Translations under genes and position numbers: made by a program
From: Sedimenticola sp.
Lineage (GTDB): Bacteria; Pseudomonadota; Gammaproteobacteria; Chromatiales; Chromatiaceae
Direction of reading: 5' to 3'
Assembly (NCBI GenBank): GCA_002869585.1
Contig: PKUO01000054.1
Coordinates: 1 to 61,009, forward strand
DNA length: 61,009 nt
Shown: positions 35,036 through 42,702 of the stretch, in pieces
Layout of the letters: the number at the start of each line of letters is the position of its first letter
Position numbering within the stretch: the stretch's first letter is position 1
Notes under the pieces: generated by a model
Seen by the model: only the letters and a program-made list of their open reading frames with translations
The model's database searches: none
Told to the model about the DNA's origin: nothing

Positions 35036-35185
35036 TGCCAGCCAGTGCCAGACATTGCCTGCCAGTTCCAGTCACTCCCACTCGATTATCAATAAGCCTT
35101 CTTTATCTTTTGTTTTCAATAACTTATTTTCCTTAAAATCGGTAATACCATGAAAAATACCATGCTCAGAAATTTCTTCAAAAAG
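35036..35185 (+). repeat. Composite repeat R13 (right module)
   Basis: Decamers (CCAGCCAGTG, CCAGACATTG, CCTGCCAGTT, CCAGTCACTC) lead into CACTCCCACTCGATTATCAA, a hairpin and ATACCATGAAAAATACCATGC. Confidence 0.88.
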
Positions 35186-35562
35186 TTTCATTTTTTCAAT
35201 TGCCCGACCTGAAAACCCGAGCACAAAAATCTATTTAGTCGGGTATTCGAGACATCCAATCTCATGGATTTTCAGCTCCACTCACCGCACCAAAACATAT
35301 ATCTATCATACCCATCAAGCACCGCGAAAAATATCACAAAAACAGCGCGTTACCGCAAATACCCTTCAGCTGGACTTTAGTCGTTTTCAACTACGATACT
35401 GAAATGCTCTGTGCGTACTTGGTTACTTTCCAGGAGTAACTGATCGGGATACCGGCACGCACAGGCATACATAGAGATACTCGATCAGGTGGCAAACCAG
35501 CTCTGAATCGCACTCCGGCGGCATGATGCTGCAGCGTATCGTAACGCCTGGCCACAATAAAC
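35186..35562. other. Gene-free interval between R13 and chrB promoter
   Basis: No frame on either strand shows family resemblance or a good start. I see nothing else recognisable except that the interval ends in the chrB control region. Confidence 0.5.
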
Positions 35563-35600
35563 TTGTAATGTACGTTTCTTATTGTAATATACGTTTCCTA
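35563..35600 (+). promoter_or_regulatory. chrB promoter with adjacent 19-bp direct repeats
   Basis: TTGTAATGTACGTTTCTTA (35563-35581) and TTGTAATATACGTTTCCTA (35582-35600) are consecutive copies with 17 of 19 bases equal. TTGTAA (35563) and TAATAT (35585) are spaced 16 bp and could be -35 and -10 boxes. Initiation would then fall near 35597, about three bases before the ATG at 35600, implying a nearly leaderless transcript. No Shine-Dalgarno is present. Confidence 0.5.
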
Positions 35601-36568
35601 TGAACACCAAAGCCCCCATTAACTGGCTGGTCTTTACCACCAGCCTCCCCGGCCGCTCGCAAAGCACACCGCGCGTGCGGCTTTGGCGCGCGCTGAAAGA
35701 CCTGGGTGCGGCCACGTTACGGGACGGGGTAGTTCTTCTGCCCGCAACCGATACCCACCGTGCAAAGCTTGAAGCCATCGGTGAACAGGTCGAAGCGGAC
35801 GGTGGGACAGCGTGGCTGCTCGAGCTGTCAGAACAACGGACTCACACAGAAGAGCAAATGCGTTCCAGCTTCGACCGCTCAGAGGCCTACGAGGAGCTTC
35901 AGGGAAAACTGTCAACCTTGCGCTCTGAGCTGCCTCGCTTGGATGAGGCCAGCGCACGCAGGCAACTGCGGCGGATCGAGCGCGAATTCGACGCCACTGT
36001 GCTTGTCGATTTCTTTCCGGGAGAAGCCCAGGCAAAGGCGGAAGAGGCCGTGGGCGAACTTGCCATACAGATCAACCGCCGCTTCTCGCCCCAGGAACCC
36101 ACTGCGCAGGAAAGCGAGATACGCCTACTCGACGGCGACCTCTATCAGGGCCGCCTATGGGCAACTCGCAGACGCCTGTGGGTCGACCGGGTGGCGAGCG
36201 CCTGGTTGATACGAAGCTTCATTGATAAGGAGGCGAAGTTTCTATGGCTTGAACGGCCGGATGACTGTCCCGACAAGGCACTGGGTTTTGATTTCGACGG
36301 CGCTGCCTTCACGCACGTTGGTGATCGCGTGACCTTCGAGGTCCTGCTGGCGAGTTTCGGACTGGAGACCGACCCCGGACTGGCCCAGTTGGGGCGGCTT
36401 ATTCACTACCTGGATGTGGGGGGTGAACCGGTCGCGGAGGCAGCGGGTTTCGAGGCCGTTCTGGCGGGCCTGCGGGATAGCACACACGACGATGACGCCC
36501 TGCTGGCTGCCGCCTCACCGGTGCTCGACGCCCTGCGCCGTCGCTATACTGCTGTCACCACTCAATGA
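35600..36568 (+). CDS. chrB: Chromate resistance regulator/protein ChrB
   Basis: A 322-residue ChrB with both domains: N-terminal ChrB_N (WLVFTTSLPGRSQSTPRVRLWRALKDLGAATLRDGVVLLP) and C-terminal chromate-resistance domain (TRRRLWVDRVASAWLIRSFIDKEAKFLW...FDFDGAAFTHVGDRVTFEVLL). ChrB controls chrA and is required for full chromate resistance. ATG 35600 has no Shine-Dalgarno but sits right after the direct repeats. It is followed 39 bp later by chrA. Confidence 0.93.
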   Translation: MNTKAPINWLVFTTSLPGRSQSTPRVRLWRALKDLGAATLRDGVVLLPATDTHRAKLEAIGEQVEADGGTAWLLELSEQRTHTEEQMRSSFDRSEAYEELQGKLSTLRSELPRLDEASARRQLRRIEREFDATVLVDFFPGEAQAKAEEAVGELAIQINRRFSPQEPTAQESEIRLLDGDLYQGRLWATRRRLWVDRVASAWLIRSFIDKEAKFLWLERPDDCPDKALGFDFDGAAFTHVGDRVTFEVLLASFGLETDPGLAQLGRLIHYLDVGGEPVAEAAGFEAVLAGLRDSTHDDDALLAAASPVLDALRRRYTAVTTQ

Positions 36569-36607
36569 ACCGGATTGTCTTTTTTGACGACTATCGAGGA
36601 ACAATAC

Positions 36608-37981
36608 ATGTCGACAACGACTGAAGCGTTGGTGGCCGAACACGCGCCGCCCGCACCTGTCTCTCTCCGGGAGGCATTTCTGTATTGGCTGAAACTCGGC
36701 TTCATCAGCTTTGGTGGCCCGGCCGGACAGATTTCGATGATGCACACCGAGCTGGTGGAACGCCGCCGCTGGATCAGCGAGCACAGGTTTCTTCACGCCC
36801 TGAACTACACCATGGTGCTGCCGGGGCCGGAGGCGCAACAGCTCGCCACCTACATCGGCTGGCTGATGCACGGCACCCTCGGCGGGATCATGGCCGGTGT
36901 GCTGTTCGTGTTGCCGTCGCTGTTCATTCTGATGGCGCTGACCTGGATCTACCTGGCCTACGGCGATGTGCCGGTGGTGGCCGGAGTGCTATACGGCATC
37001 AAACCGGCGGTTACCGCCATCGTGTTGTTTGCCGCCTATCGCATCGGCTCAAAAGCGTTACGCAACGGGGTGCTATGGGCGCTAGCCGCCGCAGCCTTCG
37101 TGGCCATTTTCGCGATGCATATCCCTTTCCCCTATATCGTGCTCGCGGCTGGCATCATCGGATACCTGGGTGGCCGCTTCGCACCGAACAAATTCAAGGC
37201 CGGCGGCGGCCACGGCGCTTCCGACAAGGCCTACGGTCCGGCATTGATCGACGATGACACTCCGGTGCCGGGCTGGGCGTTTTTCAGTTGGCGCGCCACC
37301 ATCCTGCATATCCTGGTCGGCCTGGGCATCTGGGCGCTGATCGAGGGGGCGCTGTTCATGACCTACGACTGGCAAGGTCCGCTGACCCAAATGGGCTGGT
37401 TCTTCACCAAGGCGGCACTGGTTACCTTTGGCGGGGCTTATGCCGTGCTGCCCTACGTCTACCAGGGCGGCGTCGAGCAGTACCAGTGGCTGACCGGCAC
37501 GCAGATGATCGACGGCCTGGCGCTGGGCGAGACCACGCCGGGGCCGCTGATCATGGTGGTCGCCTTCGTCGGCTTCGTCGGCGGCTGGGTCAAGGAGATC
37601 TTCGGGCCGGACAGCCTGGCACTGGCCGGCATGGCAGGTGCGACGGTGGCCACCATCTTCACTTTCCTGCCATCGTTCATCTTCATCCTGGTCGGTGCCC
37701 CCGCGGTAGAAGCGACGCGCCATGACGTCAAATTCACGGCACCCTTGACCGGCATCACCGCGGCGGTGGTGGGCGTGGTGATCAACCTGGCGGTGTTCTT
37801 CGCCTGGCACGTGCTGTGGCCCGAGGCCTCGGAAGCCGAACCCTTCAGCGGCCGTTTCGAGTGGTTCTCACTGCTGATCACGGTCGGCGCCTTCCTCGCG
37901 CTATGGCGTTACAAACTCGGCATCATCCCTGTCATCGGCACCTGTGCCGCCGCCGGACTCGCCTACACCTTTCTGATATGA
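36608..37981 (+). CDS. chrA: Chromate efflux transporter ChrA
   Basis: A 457-residue CHR-family transporter from ATG 36608, with AGGAAC eight bases upstream. Two homologous halves: the first with LKLGFISFGGPAGQISMMHTELVERRRWI, the second with FTKAALVTFGGAYAVLPYVYQGGVEQYQWL. Both contain the FGGP/FGGAY signature. About ten membrane helices. It exports chromate across the inner membrane. It is cotranscribed with chrB and the rhodanese gene. Confidence 0.95.
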   Translation: MSTTTEALVAEHAPPAPVSLREAFLYWLKLGFISFGGPAGQISMMHTELVERRRWISEHRFLHALNYTMVLPGPEAQQLATYIGWLMHGTLGGIMAGVLFVLPSLFILMALTWIYLAYGDVPVVAGVLYGIKPAVTAIVLFAAYRIGSKALRNGVLWALAAAAFVAIFAMHIPFPYIVLAAGIIGYLGGRFAPNKFKAGGGHGASDKAYGPALIDDDTPVPGWAFFSWRATILHILVGLGIWALIEGALFMTYDWQGPLTQMGWFFTKAALVTFGGAYAVLPYVYQGGVEQYQWLTGTQMIDGLALGETTPGPLIMVVAFVGFVGGWVKEIFGPDSLALAGMAGATVATIFTFLPSFIFILVGAPAVEATRHDVKFTAPLTGITAAVVGVVINLAVFFAWHVLWPEASEAEPFSGRFEWFSLLITVGAFLALWRYKLGIIPVIGTCAAAGLAYTFLI

Positions 37982-37992
37982 GGAACATCAAC

Positions 37993-38310
37993 ATGGAACG
38001 CACCATCCATCCTGAGGTATTGAAAAACAAACTGGACAACAGCTTCCTGCTGGATGTCCGACGCACCAATGACCTGGCCGAATCGAATGAACAGTTGCCT
38101 GGCGCTCAATGGCTGGATCCGGAACAGATAGATGACTGGGCGGATACGCTGCCGCGCGATCAGGAGATCGTGCTCTACTGTGTGCGCGGCGGCTCGGTGA
38201 GCAATTCGGTGGTGGACAAGCTGCAGGCCAGGGGACTCAGTGCCCGCTTCATCGAGGGCGGCATCGAAGGCTGGAAAACAGCTGGTGGCGCCACGGAATC
38301 GAAACCATGA
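37993..38310 (+). CDS. chrE: Rhodanese-like protein (ChrE-like)
   Basis: A 105-residue single rhodanese domain. The catalytic loop is VLYCVRGGSVSNSV with cysteine at about residue 61. LLDVRRTND and GIEGWKTAGG complete the fold. Similar small rhodaneses accompany chromate operons under the name chrE; the role, probably thiol or sulfur handling, is unproven. ATG 37993 is preceded by AGGAACATCAAC and starts 12 bp after chrA. Confidence 0.85.
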   Translation: MERTIHPEVLKNKLDNSFLLDVRRTNDLAESNEQLPGAQWLDPEQIDDWADTLPRDQEIVLYCVRGGSVSNSVVDKLQARGLSARFIEGGIEGWKTAGGATESKP

Positions 38311-38388
38311 AGTGGATTACGCGGGCACTACCTACGTGCCAGGACAAAACCCACGATTGGCGGTCACTGGCATGAACAGGAGAAGTTT

Positions 38389-39324
38389 ATGAATATCCCA
38401 CGACTATCACTTTTGCTTTCAAGCCTGTTCTTGTCTTTCACCGTTCTTGGCGAAACCCTGCCGACACCCGAACGGCTCGCACCTCATAGTCATGCCTGGA
38501 TCGGCCCCTATGGGCCGCCCACCAAGAAAAACCAGGGATTCCGGATGAATATGGGCTTTGTGGCGGGCAAACACGCCGTGGCGGTCATTGACAGCGGTTA
38601 CGGCGATGCCATGGCGAACACGATGCTGGAGCAGATTCGCCGGGTTACCGACCGCCCAATCCGCTACGTCATTAACACCAACTCCCAGCCACACCGCATC
38701 CTCGGCAACGGCGTTTTCAAACACCAGGGTGCCGAGGTCATCGCAGCTGCGGATGCGGTGGCGCGTATTACCAATGAAGGCTCAGCAATGGCGGCTACTG
38801 CCGAAGGTATTCTTGGCCTGTCGGCCGGGAGTATCCAGGTTCCCGGGACCCCGGACCTCACCATCGATGAACCCTCGGAACTCGACCTGGGCGGTGTCAA
38901 ATTGCGAGTCATCCCTGCAGGAACAGCGCACACTGCAGGAAGTCTTGTCGTCGAGGTCGTGGAGGACAACGTGGTCTATGCCGGCGACGTGCTCTACGGC
39001 GATCGCTTGCTGGCGGTACTGCCGATAAGTCGCGTCGATCGATGGATCGCGGCCTTTGATCAACTCCGAGCCTTCGACGATTCAATATTCGTACCCGGAC
39101 ACGGTATGCCCGGCAAGCTGACCGATTTCGAGGACTCGACCTACAAATACCTCACCACATTGAAAACCCATATGGATGACGCCGTCGAGCAAGGCAACGA
39201 CCTGCAGGAAGCCATTCGAAGTAGCGACCAATCGGACTGGCAACACCTTGCTGATTTCGAAGCTTTGGCGGGACGAAACGCCCATCAAACCTATCTTGAG
39301 CGCGAGGCTGCGTCTTTCGAGTAA
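38389..39324 (+). CDS. Exported MBL-fold protein with lost metal-binding motif
   Basis: A 311-residue SoxH/quinoprotein-relay-like metallo-beta-lactamase-fold protein with a signal peptide (MNIPRLSLLLSSLFLSFTVLGE). The fold is clear: HAVAVIDSGYGDAMANTMLEQIRRVTDRPIRYVINTN...ILGNGVF. The motif expected as HxHxDH reads NSQPHR, so all four ligand positions are changed. Later ligand positions (GTAHTAGS, YAGDVLYGD, PGHGMPG) remain. It is therefore unlikely to bind two zinc ions in the usual way. It follows the chr operon by 78 bp with AGGAG before ATG. It ends 3 bp before repeat R14. Confidence 0.85.
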   Translation: MNIPRLSLLLSSLFLSFTVLGETLPTPERLAPHSHAWIGPYGPPTKKNQGFRMNMGFVAGKHAVAVIDSGYGDAMANTMLEQIRRVTDRPIRYVINTNSQPHRILGNGVFKHQGAEVIAAADAVARITNEGSAMAATAEGILGLSAGSIQVPGTPDLTIDEPSELDLGGVKLRVIPAGTAHTAGSLVVEVVEDNVVYAGDVLYGDRLLAVLPISRVDRWIAAFDQLRAFDDSIFVPGHGMPGKLTDFEDSTYKYLTTLKTHMDDAVEQGNDLQEAIRSSDQSDWQHLADFEALAGRNAHQTYLEREAASFE

Positions 39325-39327
39325 TGC

Positions 39328-39672
39328 CGATACCATGAACAGTTCTACACGCATGGCATGGTATGGTATGGGAGCGCCACGCTGATATTGCGTGCGGTGA
39401 TACCATGATTTATACCATTGGAAAATGGCACTGACTGCTTGCTGATGCCTGCCAGTGCCAGATGATGCCAGACAGTAATGCGAGTAAGTTATTGGTTTTG
39501 CGGACTGACTACGCCTTGATGCCTGTGAGTGCCAGCCAGTGCCAGATCTGCGCTACTCCCACTCTATTGTAAATAAGCCTTTTTTGTCTTTTATATTCAA
39601 TGAGTTATTTTCCTGCTAAACGGCAATACCATGAAAAATACCATGCTCAAAAAATCCTTGAAAATACTCAAA
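39328..39672 (+). repeat. Composite repeat R14 (variant left module plus right module)
   Basis: Left variant as in R8: GATACCATG...GGCATGGTAT, then GATACCATGATTTATACCATT. Two decamer tracts follow (about 39445-39475 and 39520-39550), then TACTCCCACTCTATTGTAA, hairpin and ATACCATGAAAAATACCATGC. Confidence 0.88.
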
Positions 39673-39705
39673 AATATTTCCGATTAAACACTGATACACA
39701 GCACC

Positions 39706-40032
39706 TTAGGCAACCTTCCGGGCTTTGACTTCCAGGTGAATCCCCTCCTGCTCCTGCAGGTATTGGATCACCGCAAACAGGTTGCTCGCCTGGGGATTAC
39801 CTTTTGGACCGAACATACGCATGAGACTCTTGCTCGATTTATCGAAGACTTGGGAGAGCCCCTCGAACCCGATCGTCGCGTTGATGTAGTCACGCAGCAC
39901 CGCCTTGCCGGTATCGACATCACCGGCGAGCAGACATTCGACCCCTTCTTGTAGCAGGGCCTTGCGAAACGTCGGATCCCGTTGGGCACGTGCCTGTATG
40001 GTGTCCTTAAAATCTTTCGTCAAAGCCATCAT
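39706..40032 (-). CDS. HigA-like addiction module antidote
   Basis: A 108-residue DNA-binding antitoxin (ATG 40032 or 40029, after GAGGTGAC). It resembles small transcriptional antidotes: DTGKAVLRDYINATIGFEGLSQVFDKSSKSLMRMFGPKGNPQASNLFAVIQYLQEQEG. The start overlaps the toxin stop. Its toxin partner is interrupted by a stop codon, so this may be an orphan antitoxin. C-terminal relics of the same family sit at 6150-6258 and 10740-10870, both next to a repeat unit. Confidence 0.8.
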   Translation of the reverse strand: MMALTKDFKDTIQARAQRDPTFRKALLQEGVECLLAGDVDTGKAVLRDYINATIGFEGLSQVFDKSSKSLMRMFGPKGNPQASNLFAVIQYLQEQEGIHLEVKARKVA

Positions 40033-40361
40033 GTCACCTCTTGCCGTTTTCGGTGCTTGTAGTCGCGCCAATGCCCTTTCGCGGAAGCAATATCTGCGTC
40101 CTGGCGCTTCTTGGTACCACCTGCGAGCAATATCACCAACCGGTCCCCATCCTTGCCAAAGTAGATCCGATAGCCAGGACCAAAATCGATTCGGTACTCA
40201 TAGACGCCGGCACCAACACCTTTCACATTAGAGAAGTTACCCTGCTCCATCCGATGGACGGCTGTCGTCACCTTGACTGCAGCGACCACATTCAGATGAT
40301 CGAACCATTTGGTATAAGGACTGTTTCCCTCAGCATCGAGGTATTCTCAAACCTCTATCAT
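40029..40361 (-). pseudogene. RelE/ParE-family toxin with nonsense codon 5
   Basis: The full family-length frame (110 residues) starts at ATG 40361 and reads MIEV-stop-EYLDAEGNSPYTKWFDHL, continuing without further damage through GVGAGVYEYRIDFGPGYRIYFGKDGDRLVILL and KKRQDADIASAKGHWRDYKHR. Family members have arginine at codon 5 in the version I recall, so TGA (40347-40349) is explained by one C-to-T change from CGA. Restart at GTG 40289 or an internal ATG would give a product missing the N-terminal strand. The antitoxin gene downstream is intact. Confidence 0.75.
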
Positions 40362-40615
40362 ATGACCCATATAGTTGCATATATGTTACCTTTTGCAATG
40401 CCCATACACCGAGATTCCCATGGAGTGGCATCCGGGCCTGGCGTCTGAGCAGTTGAACATGTGGCATGCCCCCATAGTCCGTATTGATTAAGTATTTGAT
40501 TCGCCTTATTGTACGCCTGACACCGAAACAAAAATGATTTATGTGTAGAAACTGGTAATCGCCACCTGCCACTGACGGCAACCATGTATCCAAGTAAATG
40601 TAATCCAGTCGGTGC

Positions 40616-40650
40616 TTGACATTACAAAATTTTTAGTTAGGATTACTAAC
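40616..40650 (+). promoter_or_regulatory. marR promoter with overlapping operator; probable leaderless start
   Basis: TTGACA (40616-40621) and TAGGAT (40638-40643) are spaced 16 bp. The inverted repeat GTTAG-GATTA-CTAAC (40636-40650) covers the -10 box, as expected for an autorepressor. Initiation near 40650 would leave almost no leader before ATG 40652, and no Shine-Dalgarno is present. Confidence 0.6.
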
Positions 40651-40651
40651 C

Positions 40652-41245
40652 ATGAACTTCGACAAAATAACAGAACCACTTGATCAACGACTGTATGATG
40701 GTCTGACCCGCTTGGCGGCAGTCGCGCGACAGCTGGATTGGCAGGCAGCCGAATCAGCCGGTTTGTCGCCCACCCAAGCCGATATATTGCGATTCGTTGC
40801 GAGCAGACCAGAAGGCATAAGACTGACAGCGGCCGCCGCACACGCCGGGATCCGGAAGGCTACGGCCAGTGATGCAGTAACCACTCTGGAAAACAAATCT
40901 TTGTTGCGCAAACAGACAGATGCTACGGATGGTCGGGCTATTGCGTTAAAAGCAACGGCGAAAGGTAAGCGGATCGCTCGAGAATGGCCAGCCAGTTTCG
41001 GACCGGTTGTTGAATGCCTGTCAGAGAGTGAGCAGGAATCACTGCTCGCTTTGGTCATCAAAATGATCCGGCAATTGCAGCAACGCCAGTTGATAGCGCC
41101 GCAGCGCACCTGCGTGACCTGCAGACACTTCCGCGAGAACGTCGCGCCGGGCACGAGCACACCGCATTTCTGTGCATTCGTCGACGCACCGATGGCCGAA
41201 CGGCATCTGCGTGTCGATTGCCCGGAGCACGAGTCCGCCGCCTGA
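40652..41245 (+). CDS. MarR family regulator with C-terminal cysteine cluster
   Basis: A 197-residue MarR protein. The winged helix is at about residues 44-95 (LSPTQADILRFVAS...IRLTAAAAHAGIRKATASDAVTTLENKSLLRKQ) and the wing has DATDGRAIALKAT. Beyond residue 150 is an extra segment with CVTCRHF, HFCAFVDAP and RVDCPEHE: four cysteines and histidines that could hold zinc or an iron-sulfur cluster. It heads a run of redox genes (thioredoxin-fold, cytochrome P460, redoxin), so a redox- or sulfur-responsive role is likely. A terminator follows. Confidence 0.88.
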   Translation: MNFDKITEPLDQRLYDGLTRLAAVARQLDWQAAESAGLSPTQADILRFVASRPEGIRLTAAAAHAGIRKATASDAVTTLENKSLLRKQTDATDGRAIALKATAKGKRIAREWPASFGPVVECLSESEQESLLALVIKMIRQLQQRQLIAPQRTCVTCRHFRENVAPGTSTPHFCAFVDAPMAERHLRVDCPEHESAA

Positions 41246-41260
41246 CGGCGGTTATTAACC

Positions 41261-41285
41261 CCCGTTTCCAGTAAACGGGTTTATT
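41261..41285 (+). terminator. Intrinsic terminator after marR
   Basis: CCCGTTT-CCAGT-AAACGGG (41261-41279) followed by TTTATTATTAA. It separates marR from the downstream genes, perhaps incompletely. Confidence 0.55.
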
Positions 41286-41313
41286 ATTAACTCGCATAGT
41301 TAGGAGTCCTACC

Positions 41314-41550
41314 ATGAAAGAACAGGCTATTTTCTACCACGCCGGTTGTCCCGTCTGTGTTGCCGCCGAGCAACAGCTTGCCGATGCCATCGATTCTGCA
41401 CGTTTCAACGCCGAGATCGTGCACTTGGGCGAAAGCAAATCACGAATCAGTGAAGCCGAATCGGCCGGAGTTGCGTCAGTGCCCGCGCTGGTCATCGCTG
41501 GACAGCCGTTTCACATCAACTTAGGCGCAGCCATCGCCGATCTGAAATAA
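41314..41550 (+). CDS. Small thioredoxin/glutaredoxin-fold protein
   Basis: A 78-residue protein with active-site CPVC at about residues 12-15 (FYHAGCPVCVAAEQQL). The cis-proline loop VASVPALVIAG is present. It is shorter than E. coli glutaredoxin 1 and cytoplasmic (no signal). AGGAG lies seven bases before the ATG. It precedes the cytochrome P460 gene by 12 bp, indicating one operon. Confidence 0.85.
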   Translation: MKEQAIFYHAGCPVCVAAEQQLADAIDSARFNAEIVHLGESKSRISEAESAGVASVPALVIAGQPFHINLGAAIADLK

Positions 41551-41562
41551 GGAGAGACAACG

Positions 41563-42039
41563 ATGAAACAACTTATCCTGGCTGCACTTTGCGCGACAAC
41601 ATCGTCAGCCGCACTGGCCGCTGATCCCCAGGTCCCCTACCCGGAGGGTTACCGCGACTGGCATCATGTGAAGAGCATGGTGATCGAGGAAGGTCACTCA
41701 TTGTACGGCTCATTCGGGGGCATTCATCACCTCTATGCCAACGACAAGGCGATGAAAGGTTATCGGAAAGGGACTTTTCCTGATGACTCCGTGATCATCT
41801 TCGACCTGCTTGAAGCCGTGCATGATGGCAACGCCGTCACTGAAGGCGCTCGGAAGGTGGTCGGCGTCATGCACAAGGATGCAAAGAAGTTCGCAGCGAC
41901 CGGCGGCTGGGGCTTTGAAGGCTTCGGCGGAGGCGACCGGACCAACCGGGTTGTGGGCGAGAATGCGGCCTCGGCCTGCTTCGCTTGTCATGCGCCGCAG
42001 AAGGCCCAAGACTACACCTTCAGCAAGCTAAGGGATTGA
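41563..42039 (+). CDS. Cytochrome P460 family protein
   Basis: A 158-residue periplasmic haem protein. Signal peptide MKQLILAALCATTSSAALAA. P460-family core: YPEGYRDWHHVKSMVI, GIHHLYANDKAMKGYRKGTFPDDSVIIFDLLEA and GGWGFEGFGG. The haem site CFACH lies close to the C-terminus. Some P460 members oxidise hydroxylamine using a lysine-haem crosslink; others, called cytochrome c'-beta, bind NO. The segment ends EGFGGGDRTNRVVG, and whether the crosslinking lysine is present cannot be decided by eye. Confidence 0.88.
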   Translation: MKQLILAALCATTSSAALAADPQVPYPEGYRDWHHVKSMVIEEGHSLYGSFGGIHHLYANDKAMKGYRKGTFPDDSVIIFDLLEAVHDGNAVTEGARKVVGVMHKDAKKFAATGGWGFEGFGGGDRTNRVVGENAASACFACHAPQKAQDYTFSKLRD

Positions 42040-42046
42040 GGCAAGT

Positions 42047-42583
42047 ATGGTTCAGCCGGAACAGGCGCCAACATGGCGCATCACCGAGTGGCTGAACACG
42101 CCGGAACCCATTGACTTGGGGGCGCAGCGCGGCCGTGTGGTGGTCGCCTGCGCCTTCCAGATGTTGTGTCCCGGGTGTGTTTCCCGCGCCATTCCTCAAA
42201 TGAAGGCCGTCCATGAACTGTTCGCAAAACAAGGTGTGCTGGTTGTGGGTTTGCACACGGTATTCGAACATCATGCAGCGATGAAGCCTGTCTCGCTGCG
42301 CGCTTTTCTACTTGAAAACCAGATCCGTTTCCCCGTAGGGGTCGACATGCCCGCGGATGACGGTGGACCGATACCTCAGACCATGCAAACCTACCGGATG
42401 CAGGGTACGCCGACCTATTTGTTGATCGATCGGAGTGGGCGACTACGTCAGCAAATAGTCGGTTATGTCCCGGACCTGCAACTCGGTGCCGAGATTTCTC
42501 AGCTCGTCATGGAATCCGTGCCAAATGAGGCAGGTTCGGTTGCGACACCAGAAGAAGTGCCACCATCAGGAGTCAGAAAATGA
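42047..42583 (+). CDS. Redoxin / TlpA-like thioredoxin-fold protein
   Basis: A 178-residue protein with the thioredoxin fold and a CPGC active site (AFQMLCPGCVSRAIPQMKAVHELF). A conserved cis-proline region MQGTPTYLLIDRSGRLRQQIVG is present. No signal peptide is visible, so it is probably cytoplasmic. GAGGCAAGT precedes the ATG. It shares an operon with cytochrome P460 and its stop overlaps the ATG of a broken class I amidotransferase gene. Confidence 0.85.
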   Translation: MVQPEQAPTWRITEWLNTPEPIDLGAQRGRVVVACAFQMLCPGCVSRAIPQMKAVHELFAKQGVLVVGLHTVFEHHAAMKPVSLRAFLLENQIRFPVGVDMPADDGGPIPQTMQTYRMQGTPTYLLIDRSGRLRQQIVGYVPDLQLGAEISQLVMESVPNEAGSVATPEEVPPSGVRK

Positions 42584-42660
42584 ACGTGACCGCTTTTTGC
42601 CATATTGCCTTTGAAGACCTCGGCCTGCCCGAACCCCTGCTGGAAAACCTCGTTGTTATA
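42580..42660 (+). pseudogene. Class I glutamine amidotransferase, N-terminal stub
   Basis: ATG 42580 overlaps the preceding stop (ATGA). The stub reads MNVTAFCHIAFEDLGLPEPL, which resembles the N-terminus of GMP synthase-like class I amidotransferases. After about residue 24 the similarity ends and the frame runs into repeat R15, stopping at 42759. The gene therefore appears truncated by the repeat or an event at its edge. Confidence 0.55.
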
Positions 42661-42702
42661 ACTGGTTTCTCGATTGCCCCAGAGCACAAGCAGTTCAAGC
42701 TC

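Noticed and set aside
35186..35500. Possible gene between R13 and chrB
   Set aside because: Only short frames without starts or family resemblance are present.
37082..37881. Minus-strand frames opposite chrA
   Set aside because: These are antisense shadows of a well-conserved transporter gene; composition is typical of reversed coding sequence.
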